A stretch of 64,000 bases of DNA from the NCBI GenBank assembly GCA_019800895.1, contig JAHVKF010000003.1, forward strand, positions 372,001 to 436,000, given 5' to 3'. This document shows, piece after piece, positions 33,621 to 41,840 of the stretch (its first letter is position 1; each line of letters begins with the position of its first letter). Below the pieces are notes generated by a model. It saw only the letters and a list, made by a program, of their open reading frames with translations, was not told the origin of the DNA and did not search any database. The stretch is from Halomonas denitrificans (GTDB lineage Bacteria > Pseudomonadota > Gammaproteobacteria > Xanthomonadales > Wenzhouxiangellaceae). The translations under genes and the position numbers were made by a program.

Positions 33621-34611
33621 CTCGAAGCTGGCAGCCCTGTGCGCCGGAGCAGCCGTCGCGGCTGCCTTCGTCCTGGGCGGCTGCAGCGCGCCGGATACGA
33701 TCGAGGTGAGCGATGCCCGGGACGATCGCCGGAGCGATGCCGTGCAGGAAGCCGAGATGAACGAACGGACCCTCTTGGAAGCCGACGTGCTGGACTGGCG
33801 CGAGCGTCGGCGGGCTCGGCTGACCGAGCCCTACGGTTACCTCAGCCTGGTCGGGCTGGTGATGCTCGAGCCGGGAACCTATCGGCTCGGCCGCGCCGAG
33901 GACGCCGACATCGTGCTGCCCGGCGGCCCCGATCGCTGGGGGCGCCTGGTCGTCGGTGCCGACGAGGTCGTGTTCGACGTCGACCCCGCCGCGATCGGCC
34001 GGGTCATGGTCGGCGGCCAGGCCGCCGCGTCGGCCGTGCTGGCGGCGGGCGACGAGCCGACCCTGATCGAGGCGGGCGGGATCCGGGCGCACCTGGTCAC
34101 GCCGGGCGATCGTCGCGCGCTTCGCGTCCGCGATCCCGAGTCGCCGACGCGGGTCGGCTTCCGGGGCCTTGATTACTTTCCGATCGATCCCGCGTACCGC
34201 GTGGTCGGTGAATGGTTGCCCCACGAGGCCGGTCGCACGGTCCAGGTCGCCAACGTCCTCGGCCAGCTGATCGACGAACCCAATCCGGGCCGCGTCGAGT
34301 TCGAACTCGACGGGACGCGGTACAGCCTGGAGGCGATCGATTCCGACGACGACCTGTTCTACATCGTTGCCGATCGCACGTCGGGCCGCGAGACCTACGG
34401 GCTCGGCCGCTTCCTGTACTCCGACTGGCCGGACCAGGACGGCAGGGTGGTGCTGGATTTCAACCGCCTGTACAACCCGCCGTGCGCATTCAGCGAGTTC
34501 ACCACCTGCCCGCTGCCCCCGCAGGGCAACCGTCTCGATGTCCGGCTGCGCGCCGGCGAACTGAAATATGCCGGTTCGTCGGGACGGACCGCGGCCTCGC
34601 CGGCGGACTGA
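33607..34611 (+). CDS. DUF1684 family lipoprotein
   Basis: 334 residues. A lipoprotein signal with lipobox LGGC (Cys26: AAFVLGGCSAPD), then the DUF1684 region: LLEADVLDWRERRRARLTEPYGYLSLVGLVMLEPGTYRLG, the FHA-like strand set, LDYFPIDPAYRVVGEWLP, and the signature VVLDFNRLYNPPCAFSEFTTCPLPPQGNRL. Members are exported proteins of unknown function. The start overlaps manC, so it belongs to the nucleotide-sugar operon by transcription, although no biochemical link is known. Confidence 0.88.
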   Translation: MGGRDSKLAALCAGAAVAAAFVLGGCSAPDTIEVSDARDDRRSDAVQEAEMNERTLLEADVLDWRERRRARLTEPYGYLSLVGLVMLEPGTYRLGRAEDADIVLPGGPDRWGRLVVGADEVVFDVDPAAIGRVMVGGQAAASAVLAAGDEPTLIEAGGIRAHLVTPGDRRALRVRDPESPTRVGFRGLDYFPIDPAYRVVGEWLPHEAGRTVQVANVLGQLIDEPNPGRVEFELDGTRYSLEAIDSDDDLFYIVADRTSGRETYGLGRFLYSDWPDQDGRVVLDFNRLYNPPCAFSEFTTCPLPPQGNRLDVRLRAGELKYAGSSGRTAASPAD

Positions 34612-34621
34612 GTCGCCCGGC

Positions 34622-34993
34622 TTACAGCCAGACGTCGTTCCCGGCGGTCAGCTCGCCTCCGGCGCCGCCGGTATTGACCACGCCGCGCGGCTCGATCAGC
34701 AGCACCCGGCAATCCTCGTCCGCGAACGGTCGATGCTCGACACCGCGCGGAACGACGAACAGCTCGCCTTCGCCGAGACGGATCGTTCGATCACGCAACT
34801 CGATCCCCATCGACCCGCGCAACACCAGGAAGACCTCGTCGGTCGCCTCGTGCCGGTGCCAGACGAAGCGGCCCTCGAAGCGGGCCAGCTTGAACTGGTA
34901 GTCGTTCATCTCGGCCACCACGCGCGGCGACCAGGCCGCGTCGAGGCGCTCGAGCTTGTCGTACAGGTCGACGACGGCGTCGGGTGCGGCCAC
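34622..34993 (-). CDS. cupin domain protein
   Basis: 123 residues, single cupin barrel: ARFEGRFVWHRHEATDEVFLVLRGSMGIEL (motif 1, metal ligands His-x-His and Glu) and GELFVVPRGVEHRPFADEDCRVLLIEPRG (motif 2 His). GTG start at 34993, one base after the upstream enoyl-CoA hydratase stop, so the pair is coupled. Substrate unknown. Confidence 0.85.
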   Translation of the reverse strand: MAAPDAVVDLYDKLERLDAAWSPRVVAEMNDYQFKLARFEGRFVWHRHEATDEVFLVLRGSMGIELRDRTIRLGEGELFVVPRGVEHRPFADEDCRVLLIEPRGVVNTGGAGGELTAGNDVWL

Positions 34994-34994
34994 C

Positions 34995-35777
34995 TCAGCG
35001 GCCGGTGAACTCGGGGGCGCGCTTCTCGAGGAACGCGCCGGTGCCTTCCTTCATGTCGTCGGTGGAGCAGCAGACCGCGAAGCGCGCGGTTTCCAGCGCC
35101 AGGCCGGCTTCGAGCGGTCCATCCAGGCCCTGGCGTACGGCCTGCAGGATCCCCCGCACCGCTTCCGGCGCGGCCTTGGCCAGGCCCCCGGCGAGCTCGT
35201 CCACCCGATCGTCGAGCTGGTCGGCGGAGACCACGTGGTTGACGATCCCGAGCGTTAGGGCCGTCGCCGCGTCGACGGGCTCGCCGGTCAGCATCAGCTC
35301 GAGCGCGCGAGCCGGGCCGACGAGGCGCGCGAGGCGCTGGCTTCCGCCGAAGCCCGGCATGATGCCCAGCTTGATCTCCGGCAGACCGAGCTTGGCGTTG
35401 TCGCTGGCCAGGCGCAGGTGGCAGGCGAGGGCGAGTTCAAGCCCGCCGCCGAGCGCGTAGCCGTTGACCGCGGCGATCACCGGCTTCTCGAAGTCGGCGA
35501 TCCGGCTCATCAATGCCTGGCCGGCGCGGGAGAAGCCCCGCGCCTCGACCGGCGACTGATCGCGGATCTCGGTGATGTCGGCGCCGGCCACGAAGGCCTT
35601 GTCTCCCGCGCCGCGCAGCACGACGACGCGGACGGCGGGGTCGGCGGCGAGCGCGCGGAAGGCCCGGTCGAGTTCGTCGATCGTGGCGTGGTTCAGGGCG
35701 TTGAGGCGCTGGGGGCGGTCGACCACGACGCGGGCGATCGGCCCGGTCGCATCGACGGTCAGGTTGTCGAAGTCCAT
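34995..35777 (-). CDS. enoyl-CoA hydratase / crotonase family protein
   Basis: 260 residues, crotonase fold. Oxyanion-hole segment KAFVAGADITEI, catalytic Glu in NGYALGGGLELALACHLRLAS, and the second Glu in GLPEIKLGIMPGFGGSQRLARLVGPARALELMLTG; both acids of true hydratases are present. C-terminal trimer helix AFLEKRAPEFTGR. It hydrates 2-enoyl-CoA in fatty-acid or amino-acid breakdown. Not clustered with thiolase or dehydrogenase genes, so the exact substrate is open. Confidence 0.93.
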   Translation of the reverse strand: MDFDNLTVDATGPIARVVVDRPQRLNALNHATIDELDRAFRALAADPAVRVVVLRGAGDKAFVAGADITEIRDQSPVEARGFSRAGQALMSRIADFEKPVIAAVNGYALGGGLELALACHLRLASDNAKLGLPEIKLGIMPGFGGSQRLARLVGPARALELMLTGEPVDAATALTLGIVNHVVSADQLDDRVDELAGGLAKAAPEAVRGILQAVRQGLDGPLEAGLALETARFAVCCSTDDMKEGTGAFLEKRAPEFTGR

Positions 35778-35816
35778 GCAGGCGTTCCGGTGGGTGAGTC
35801 CGGCCGGAAGTCTACC

Positions 35817-36050
35817 TCAGGCCCCCATCGGCGCTGCGAGGTCCGCGTGGGCCAACCACTCGGCGAGCCGGTACAGCCAGAGCCACAGAGTGTCGAGCAG
35901 AGCCTCGGGTTCGAAGCCGGCGGCCAGTTCGGAGGCCGGCGGCAGCCGGTCGACGGGCAGCCAGCGGTGGCTGGCCGCGGACAGGGCGGTGGCGATGGCG
36001 GCCACCGCCGCGAGGAGAGGGGTGGCGTTGCGGGCCACCCCGACAATCAC
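35817..36050 (-). CDS. small membrane protein, fourth gene of the psp operon
   Basis: 77 residues from the GTG at 36050, which overlaps the pspC TGA by four bases (GTGA); this start is preferred over the ATG at 36095 inside pspC. The product has one hydrophobic helix (ATPLLAAVAAIATALSAA, about 9-26) and a C-terminal amphipathic segment (LLDTLWLWLYRLAEWLAHADLA). It matches PspD of E. coli in position and rough design, but I see no sequence likeness. The coupling argues for a role in the phage-shock response. Confidence 0.6.
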   Translation of the reverse strand: MIVGVARNATPLLAAVAAIATALSAASHRWLPVDRLPPASELAAGFEPEALLDTLWLWLYRLAEWLAHADLAAPMGA

Positions 36051-36430
36051 TCGTCCAGTTCCGAGCGAATCCGGTACTGGCGCGAGGTCAGCCACTTCTC
36101 GAGCTTCTGCAGGCGCTCGTCGAGGCGCTGGAAGCGCTGGTTCAGCGACGAGACCGAGTCGACCGGCGCGCGCCGGGTCTCGGCCCAGAAGCGCTCGTGC
36201 TCCTCGTCCTTGTAGAGGTCCGCGGGTTTGACCGGAAGCAGCAGCGCCAGGGCCAGGTAGCCGATCACGATGACCGCGGTGAACGGGATCGCGAGCAGCA
36301 CGACGATGATGCGCAGGGCGGTGAGGTTGAAGCCCGTCCAGTCCGAGATGCCGGCGCAGACGCCGGCGATCAGGCCGCGCTCGCGATTGCGGTAGAGGCG
36401 ATTGCGGTTGCGGTAGACATCAGCGGTCAT
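36047..36430 (-). CDS. pspC: phage shock protein C
   Basis: 127 residues. Start ATG at 36430 with ggagg nine bases upstream. PspC domain: RNRNRLYRNRERGLIAGVCAGISDWTGFNLTALRIIVVLLAIPFTAVIVIGYLALALLLP, followed by a cytoplasmic/periplasmic helical tail (SSLNQRFQRLDERLQKLEKWLTSRQYRI). PspB-PspC sense membrane stress and release PspF from PspA. Overlaps pspB by 11 bases and the small downstream gene by four. Confidence 0.95.
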   Translation of the reverse strand: MTADVYRNRNRLYRNRERGLIAGVCAGISDWTGFNLTALRIIVVLLAIPFTAVIVIGYLALALLLPVKPADLYKDEEHERFWAETRRAPVDSVSSLNQRFQRLDERLQKLEKWLTSRQYRIRSELDE

Positions 36431-36653
36431 GGGTGGTCCTCCATTCGGGGGTGTCGGCATCGAGGATGCGCTCCAGGTTGTGGATGCGCTCCTCCATCCG
36501 TCGGGTGCTGGCGTGGAGTTCTTCCAGCATCGCTTCGTCCTTGCTGGTCAGGCGTTTGCTGGCCGAATTGCGCGTGGCGTAGTGCAGGATCAGCCAGATC
36601 GGCGCCACGATGACCGTGAAGACGATCAGCGGTACGAACAGCAGTTCCTGCAT
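36420..36653 (-). CDS. pspB: phage shock protein B
   Basis: 77 residues: one N-terminal helix (LLFVPLIVFTVIVAPIWLILHY) and a coiled coil (EAMLEELHASTRRMEERIHNLERILDADTPEWR), the PspB layout. The ATG at 36653 shares one base with the pspA TGA; an in-frame GTG one codon upstream is an alternative start. It partners PspC in the membrane. Confidence 0.94.
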   Translation of the reverse strand: MQELLFVPLIVFTVIVAPIWLILHYATRNSASKRLTSKDEAMLEELHASTRRMEERIHNLERILDADTPEWRTTHDR

Positions 36654-37348
36654 CACGCGGACTCCTTGTCGGTGCCCTTGCTCTTGCTGCCGCTGCGCGA
36701 GGCCTTCAGCGATTCGAGCTCCTCCTCGACCCGGTCATCGCGGGCCAGCGAGTCGAACTCGTCGCCCAGGGTCTTCGGCTGGCGGCCCATGTCCATGGCC
36801 TCGGCCTCGGACTCGATGTGGTCGACCCGGCGCTCGGCGGCGTCGAAGCGGTGCAGCATCTCTTCGATCTTCTGGTTGTGGATCTGGCGGCGGCTCTTGA
36901 GTTGATGCTCGGCCGAGCGGTGGCGCATCACGATCGTGCGCTGGCGCGCTCGCGCGTCGTCCAGCTTGGCCTGCAGGCGCGCGATGTCGTTGTCGTACTT
37001 CTGCAGCTGCTCGTCGTACTGCGAGAGTTCGTCTTCCAGGTGTTCGATCCGGTCGCCCAGCGCGGTCTTCTCGGCCAGGGCGGCACGGGCCAGGTCCTCG
37101 CGGTCCTTGTCCAGCGCCAGTTCGGCCTTCGACGCCCAGTCGGCCTTCTGTTCTTCCAGGCGCTTGAGCAGGCGGGCGCGTTCCTTCTTCTCCGCGATGC
37201 ACTTGGCGGTCGCCGAGCGGATCTCGACCAGCGTGTCTTCCATCTCCTGGATCATCAGCCGGATCATCTTCTCCGGGTCCTCGGCCTTTTCCAGCGCCGC
37301 GTTCAGGTTGGCGTTGATGATGTCGCCCAGTCGCGAAAAGATTCCCAT
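36653..37348 (-). CDS. pspA: phage shock protein A
   Basis: 231 residues, almost entirely coiled coil, with the PspA/IM30 start MGIFSRLGDIINANLNAALEKAEDPEKMIRLMIQEMEDTLVEIRSATAKCIAEKK. It is an ESCRT-III-like peripheral membrane protein that stabilises damaged inner membrane and inhibits PspF. The C-terminus is Ser/Lys rich (KASRSGSKSKGTDKESA). A good ribosome site (aggaga) precedes the ATG, and a sigma-54 promoter lies about 60 bases upstream. No pspF gene is adjacent. Confidence 0.97.
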   Translation of the reverse strand: MGIFSRLGDIINANLNAALEKAEDPEKMIRLMIQEMEDTLVEIRSATAKCIAEKKERARLLKRLEEQKADWASKAELALDKDREDLARAALAEKTALGDRIEHLEDELSQYDEQLQKYDNDIARLQAKLDDARARQRTIVMRHRSAEHQLKSRRQIHNQKIEEMLHRFDAAERRVDHIESEAEAMDMGRQPKTLGDEFDSLARDDRVEEELESLKASRSGSKSKGTDKESA

Positions 37349-37408
37349 GTGCGATGTCTCCTGGTCTGCAAGTCGTGGGTGGGCACGAGCGCCCGTCGCC
37401 CTGGTTAT

Positions 37409-37424
37409 TCAAGCGGCGTGCCAA
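37409..37424 (-). promoter_or_regulatory. sigma-54 promoter of the psp operon
   Basis: On the minus strand, TTGGCACGCCGCTTGA (37424-37409) carries the -24 element TGGCAC (37423-37418) and the -12 element TTGA, with the required five-base spacing; the consensus is TGGCACG-N4-TTGC. Initiation near 37398 leaves a leader of about 50 bases before pspA. Known psp operons are sigma-54/PspF dependent, so this fits. Confidence 0.75.
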
Positions 37425-37654
37425 TTCGGAAGTCCAATGAAAACAATGACGTGTGCTTCCCCACCCGGCAATGCATCGCGCAAAAAACCATAAAATGGCT
37501 ATTTTGACCACTTTTCTCGAAGGGAACCTCCGCAGTGCCGGCCGGTCCTAGTGCCGGGTGGCGCTGCCGCCCACCTGCCCAACGGGCTTGCACCCGGTCG
37601 GTTAAAATGCCGGGCTGTTTCGAGCCGTACCTCACATCGCCTGGAGATTTCCTT
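37425..37654. other. upstream region between psp promoter and the FKBP gene
   Basis: Non-coding, AT-rich around 37480-37510, including a dyad AAAAT-GGCT-ATTTT (37492-37505) roughly 80 bases upstream of the sigma-54 promoter. That is the usual distance for an enhancer-binding activator site or an architectural protein, but the sequence does not match the E. coli PspF site. On the plus side, TAAAAT (37603-37608) could be the -10 of the FKBP gene. Confidence 0.35.
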
Positions 37655-38359
37655 ATGCGTTACATGTTGTTCAAGCTGCTGGTGCCCGCACTGGCCGTGA
37701 TCCCGTTCGCCGCGCAGGCCCAGGACCTCGAGTCCGACGCCGGCAAGCTCGGCTACGCGATCGGCTACGAGTTCGGGTCCGAAACCAGCCAGTGGGATGT
37801 CGAACTCGAAGCGGTCATCGCCGCCATTCGTGACGCCAACGCCGGGCGCGAGCCGCAGGTCGCGGTTCCGGAGATGCGCGAAGTGCTCGCCGCGTTCAAC
37901 GAGCGGATGCGCCAGCAGCGCATGGAGCAGTTCCAGCAGATGGCCGAGGAAAACAAGGTCCGGGCCGACGAGTGGCTGGCCCAGAACCGGTCGAAGAGCG
38001 GCATCGTGGCGCTGCCGAGCGGCGTCCAGTACCGCGTGATCGAAGAAGGCGAGGGCGCCCGCCCGACGCTGGAAGACACGGTGACCGTGCACTACCGCGG
38101 TTCGAAGATCGACGGCCGGGAATTCGATAGCTCCTTCGCCCGCGGCGTGCCCGCCGTGTTCCAGGTCGACAGCGTGCTCGAAGGCTGGCAGGAAGTGCTG
38201 CCGCTGATGCGCGAGGGCGCGATGTGGCAGGTGTTCCTGCCGCCGGAGCTGGCCTTCGGCATGCGCGGCGACCCGCCGCTGATCGGCCCGAACGAGGCGC
38301 TCCAGTTCGACCTGCGCCTGGTCAAGATCGGTGAACCCGATCCGGCCGGCGACGAGTGA
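37655..38359 (+). CDS. FKBP-type peptidyl-prolyl cis-trans isomerase, periplasmic (Mip/FkpA-like)
   Basis: 234 residues. Signal peptide MRYMLFKLLVPALAVIPFAAQA. N-terminal dimerisation helices (SDAGKLGYAIGYEFGSE..., EMREVLAAFNERMRQQRMEQFQQMAEENKVRADEWLAQN), then an FKBP domain: GVQYRVIEEGEGARPTLEDTVTVHYRGSKIDGREFDSSFARGVPAVFQVDSVLEGWQEVLPLMREGAMWQVFLPPELAFGMRG and FDLRLVKIG. It folds envelope proteins. The ATG at 37655 has ctggaga as its ribosome site. It stands opposite psp, both envelope-stress functions. Confidence 0.93.
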   Translation: MRYMLFKLLVPALAVIPFAAQAQDLESDAGKLGYAIGYEFGSETSQWDVELEAVIAAIRDANAGREPQVAVPEMREVLAAFNERMRQQRMEQFQQMAEENKVRADEWLAQNRSKSGIVALPSGVQYRVIEEGEGARPTLEDTVTVHYRGSKIDGREFDSSFARGVPAVFQVDSVLEGWQEVLPLMREGAMWQVFLPPELAFGMRGDPPLIGPNEALQFDLRLVKIGEPDPAGDE

Positions 38360-38497
38360 CCGGCGCTCTCCGAGCGTAGCGCGCTCCGTCGTGAGCACGC
38401 CGATCGAGCCCGTGGCGAAGGGATCGCGGACGGAGCGGCCCACCGCTCCGTCGGGGTCAGTGTCGATGGCACCCGCGCCGACGAAGGCCGGTTGTCC

Positions 38498-38695
38498 ATG
38501 AGCGACCCGGCGCGCGAACTCGAGGCGATCGAGTCGCCGTGCATCGGCGTGTGCCGGCTCGACGAGAGCGGTCGATGCCTCGGCTGCTTCCGCACGGCGG
38601 CCGAAATCGGCGGCTGGCTTTCGATGAGCGCCGAGCAACGGCGCGAGATCATCGACGAGTTGCCGCAACGTGCCGATCGCCTGTTCGACGACTGA
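38498..38695 (+). CDS. DUF1289 family protein
   Basis: 65 residues. The whole protein is the DUF1289 motif: ESPCIGVCRLDESGRCLGCFRTAAEIGGWLSMSAEQRREIIDELPQR, with four Cys spaced C-x3-C-x7-C-x2-C that could bind metal or an Fe-S cluster. Function unknown. The ATG at 38498 is preferred over a TTG two codons upstream. The 138 bases before it show no gene. Confidence 0.88.
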   Translation: MSDPARELEAIESPCIGVCRLDESGRCLGCFRTAAEIGGWLSMSAEQRREIIDELPQRADRLFDD

Positions 38696-38815
38696 TTCCA
38701 CCGCCCTGATGCGTCGACGCCGGCCGGCCGGCGTTGCGGCGCTGTCCCGGAGCGAACACGGAACCACCGAAGGCGCCGGTTCGGCGATTCGGAACCCCGC
38801 ATCGACGGCGACCCC

Positions 38816-39409
38816 ATGACCCTCGACGAAGCATTCCGCCGCCGGCTCTTTTCCCTCGACACGCCGATCTCCGAGCTGCCGGTCGGCGGCTACCGGCCCG
38901 AAGGCGGCGGGCGACCCCGCCCGGCGGCGGTGCTGGTGCCGGTGACCGCCGAATCCGACCCCCGGATCCTGCTCACGGTCCGCGCCGCCCACCTGGCCAA
39001 GCACGCCGGCCAGGTCGCGTTTCCCGGTGGCGGCCGCGACCGGCCCGGCGAGACCGTGGTCCAGACCGCTCTGCGCGAAGCCCACGAGGAAACCGGCTTG
39101 GCTCCGGAGCGCGTCCGGCCGGCGGGCCTGCTCGGCCGCTACGACACGATCACCGGCTTTCGCATGACCGCCGTGGTCGGCTGGATCGACCCGGCGTTCG
39201 AGCCGGAGCCCGACCGCAACGAGGTCGACGCCGTGTTTTCCGTTTCATTGAGCCATATCCTGGACCCGACGGCGTGGCGGCGGGACCGCGTGCAATGGCG
39301 GCAGCGGAGCTTCGAGATCCTGACCCTGGATCATCCCGAACACCGGATCTGGGGTGCCACCGCCGCATTGCTGAAGGACCTGGGCGAACGGCTGGACGCG
39401 GACGACTGA
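38816..39409 (+). CDS. nudL: CoA pyrophosphatase (NUDIX hydrolase)
   Basis: 197 residues. NUDIX box GGGRDRPGETVVQTALREAHEETGL (Gly-x5-Glu-x7-Arg-Glu-x2-Glu-Glu), preceded by the CoA-pyrophosphatase-specific segment RILLTVRAAHLAKHAGQVAFPGG. It splits CoA and its derivatives to phosphopantetheine and 3',5'-ADP. Convergent with the antiporter gene. Confidence 0.92.
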   Translation: MTLDEAFRRRLFSLDTPISELPVGGYRPEGGGRPRPAAVLVPVTAESDPRILLTVRAAHLAKHAGQVAFPGGGRDRPGETVVQTALREAHEETGLAPERVRPAGLLGRYDTITGFRMTAVVGWIDPAFEPEPDRNEVDAVFSVSLSHILDPTAWRRDRVQWRQRSFEILTLDHPEHRIWGATAALLKDLGERLDADD

Positions 39410-39544
39410 ATCCTGCCGGCGTCGTTCCAGGGGCGGATTCCCGGACCGGCGTCCTCCACCGAATTCCCAATCGAGCCCCCGAACGAGACCTTCGAGTATC
39501 GCCGATTGGTTTTCCTGCCCGGCGCGCCGGGGTGTCGTTGCCGA

Positions 39545-41002
39545 TCAGTCCTCTTCGCGCAGGCCGAACAGCAGTTCGACCGCGCGCGCCTGCTCGGGCC
39601 GGATCATCAGGTGGGCGTGGTCGCCGGGCTGGAGCACGGTCTGCTCGCCGACGGGCAGGACCGTTCCGTCGCGAACCAGCAGCAGGATGTCGGCCCCGGC
39701 CGGCAGCGGCAGGTCGCCGGCCTTGCTGCCCGCGACCAGCGCGGCGGGCGAAATCAGGAACGAGATCACCCGCACGGGCAGGTTTTCCGTGGCGGTGATT
39801 TCCAGCACCGGCGGCGGACGGACCTGGCCGGCGCGCTCGACGCCGAACCAGGCGACCGCCCAGCGCACCGTCGCGCCCGGGATCAGCGCGTTGACCACGA
39901 CCACGAAGAACACCAGGTGGAACAGGGCGGCACCGCCTTCGACGCCGCTCATCACCGGTACGCTGGCCAGCAGGATCGGCACCGCGCCGCGCAGGCCCGT
40001 CCACGACACGAACCCCGTTTCCGGGGCGCTGTAGCCGAACGGCGACAGGCACAGGGCGACGACCAGCGGACGTGCGACCAGGCCGAGCACCAGCGCGAGC
40101 ACCAGGCCGTCGAAGCTGGCCGCGGCCAGCAGCGAAGGCACGGCCAGCAGGCCGAGGACGAGGAACATGGTGATCTGACCGAGCCAGGCCAGGGCGTCGT
40201 GCACGCGCAGGATGCCGGCTCGATAGGGCATGCGCTGGTTGCCCAGCACCAGGGCGGCGACGTAGACGGCGAGGAAGCCCGAGCCCATGAACAGGGTCGG
40301 GACACCGAAGGCCAGTAGGGCCAGGGCCAGCGTCAGCGCCGGGTAGAGCCCGGCTGCCGGGACCCGGATTCGTTTCAGCAGCTGCTGGCCGGAGAAGCCG
40401 ATCGCCAGTCCGGCGCCGAGGCCGACGACGAGCTGGATCGCGATCTCGAGCAGGAACACCGGCACCGAGAACGCCTCGGGCTGCAGCATCGCGGCGGTCA
40501 GGGTCAGGGTCAGGATCACCGCCATCGGGTCGTTCAGGCCCGACTCCAGCTCCAGCGTCGCACCGACCCGGCGCCGCAGCTGCACGTTCGAGCCGCGCAG
40601 GGCCGAGAACACGGCGGCCGCGTCGGTCGAGGACACGATCGCGCCGACCAGCAGCGCTTCGATCCAGCTCAGTCCGAGCAGGCGGCCGGCCACGGCAACC
40701 AGGCCGGCGGTGCCGACCACGCCCAGAGTGGCCAGCACGGCGGCCGGCGCGAGGTGGTCGCGGGCCGTGCGCCAGGGCGTGTTCAGGCCGCCGTCGAACA
40801 GGATCAGCACCAGGCCGACGGTGCCGATGCGGAAGGCGAGGTCGAAATCGGAGAACGGCTCGGGCAGCCACGCGCCCGCCAGCAGGCCGAGCCCGAGGAA
40901 CAGCAGCACCGCCGGGAATCCCACGCGTTCGGACGGCCGGCTGAACAGAACGCTGACCAGGATCAGCAGACCGGCCGCCGTCAGCAGCCAGCCGATCGCC
41001 AT
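39545..41002 (-). CDS. K+/H+ antiporter, CPA1 family (NhaP2/CvrA-like)
   Basis: 485 residues with 12-13 membrane helices and a C-terminal cytoplasmic domain. Helix motifs: LILFDGGLNTPWRTARDHLAPAAVLATLGVVGTAGLVA, VGAIVSSTDAAAVFSALRG, and the ion-binding ELESGLNDPMAVILTLTL. The tail (LPVRVISFLISPAALVAGSKAGDLPLPAGADILLLVRDGTVLPVGEQTVLQPGDHAHLMI) is a TrkA-C-like regulatory domain found in NhaP2. The start at 41002 has ggagg seven bases upstream; a GTG six codons earlier is less likely. Confidence 0.9.
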   Translation of the reverse strand: MAIGWLLTAAGLLILVSVLFSRPSERVGFPAVLLFLGLGLLAGAWLPEPFSDFDLAFRIGTVGLVLILFDGGLNTPWRTARDHLAPAAVLATLGVVGTAGLVAVAGRLLGLSWIEALLVGAIVSSTDAAAVFSALRGSNVQLRRRVGATLELESGLNDPMAVILTLTLTAAMLQPEAFSVPVFLLEIAIQLVVGLGAGLAIGFSGQQLLKRIRVPAAGLYPALTLALALLAFGVPTLFMGSGFLAVYVAALVLGNQRMPYRAGILRVHDALAWLGQITMFLVLGLLAVPSLLAAASFDGLVLALVLGLVARPLVVALCLSPFGYSAPETGFVSWTGLRGAVPILLASVPVMSGVEGGAALFHLVFFVVVVNALIPGATVRWAVAWFGVERAGQVRPPPVLEITATENLPVRVISFLISPAALVAGSKAGDLPLPAGADILLLVRDGTVLPVGEQTVLQPGDHAHLMIRPEQARAVELLFGLREED

Positions 41003-41045
41003 CGGACCGCCTCCGCTCACCAGGTGCTCCCGTTCGTGCCCGCTG

Positions 41046-41807
41046 TCAGTGTAGCGCCGGATCCTGGCCGAACAGGGTCGACAGCACGCCGTAGAGCGCG
41101 GGCTCGGCGGCCTTCAGGTCGGCCGGGACGTCGAAGAAGGCTTCGCAGGCCACGGCGAAGAACTCCGCGGGGCTCTCCGCTGCGTAGGGGTCGAGGAAGG
41201 GTTCGCGGCCCGCATCCAGGTCGGCGTTGAGGCGATTCCAGGCATCGGTCAGCGTACCGACCCACTGCTTGTGGGGCAGGTCGGGCGGTAGCGGCGGATA
41301 GCCGTCGATGTCGCCGTTCAGGCGGTCGATCTGGTGGGCCAGCTCGTGGACCACCACGTGGTAGCCGTGGCCCTGGCCGGATTCGGCCACATCGGCCAGG
41401 GACAGCACCACCGGGCCCAGCTCCCAGGCCTCGCCCGAGCGCAGGTCGCGTCCCCGGTGGACCAGGCCGTCGTCATCGACTTCCTCGACATCGACCTCGA
41501 ACTCCTCGGCGTAGAGGATGAAGGTGCGGAAGTCGCGGTACCAGTCCAGCGAGCGGTTCAGGATCGGAAGCGTCGCCAGCACCGCGACCGGCAGGCAGTC
41601 CGCGCGGTCGGGCGCCAGGCCGCCGGCGCCGTGGAACTCGAAGCGGGCCAGGATCTGCCCGCTCAGCTCGCGGACCCGTTCGAGGCCCCGGTCGTCCAGC
41701 CGCTGCAGGCACGGCCACGCCGCCACGATGGCCTCGAGTTCGCCGGGCGAGGGTGCCAGGGCCTCCGCCTCGCGACGTCGCCGGCCTCGCAGCAGCCAGT
41801 CGAACAC
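41046..41807 (-). CDS. mtfA: MtfA-like zinc metallopeptidase
   Basis: 253 residues from a GTG start. MtfA (DgsA anti-repressor) family: the zinc site HELAH at residues 154-158 (YHVVVHELAHQIDRLNGDIDGYPPLP) and the distal Glu in YAAESPAEFFAVACEAFFDVPADLK. In E. coli MtfA binds the repressor Mlc and has aminopeptidase activity. Ser-Leu-Asp-Trp-Tyr (NRSLDWYRDFRTFILYAEEF) and the C-terminal length fit. Confidence 0.9.
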   Translation of the reverse strand: MFDWLLRGRRRREAEALAPSPGELEAIVAAWPCLQRLDDRGLERVRELSGQILARFEFHGAGGLAPDRADCLPVAVLATLPILNRSLDWYRDFRTFILYAEEFEVDVEEVDDDGLVHRGRDLRSGEAWELGPVVLSLADVAESGQGHGYHVVVHELAHQIDRLNGDIDGYPPLPPDLPHKQWVGTLTDAWNRLNADLDAGREPFLDPYAAESPAEFFAVACEAFFDVPADLKAAEPALYGVLSTLFGQDPALH

Positions 41808-41840
41808 GGCTCAGGCGACTCCCGGAGCGGCCGACACGGT

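Noticed and set aside
35817..36095. Longer 92-residue start for the fourth psp gene
   Set aside because: The ATG at 36095 lies well inside pspC. The GTG at 36050 gives a GTGA overlap, the coupling style used at other junctions in this window.
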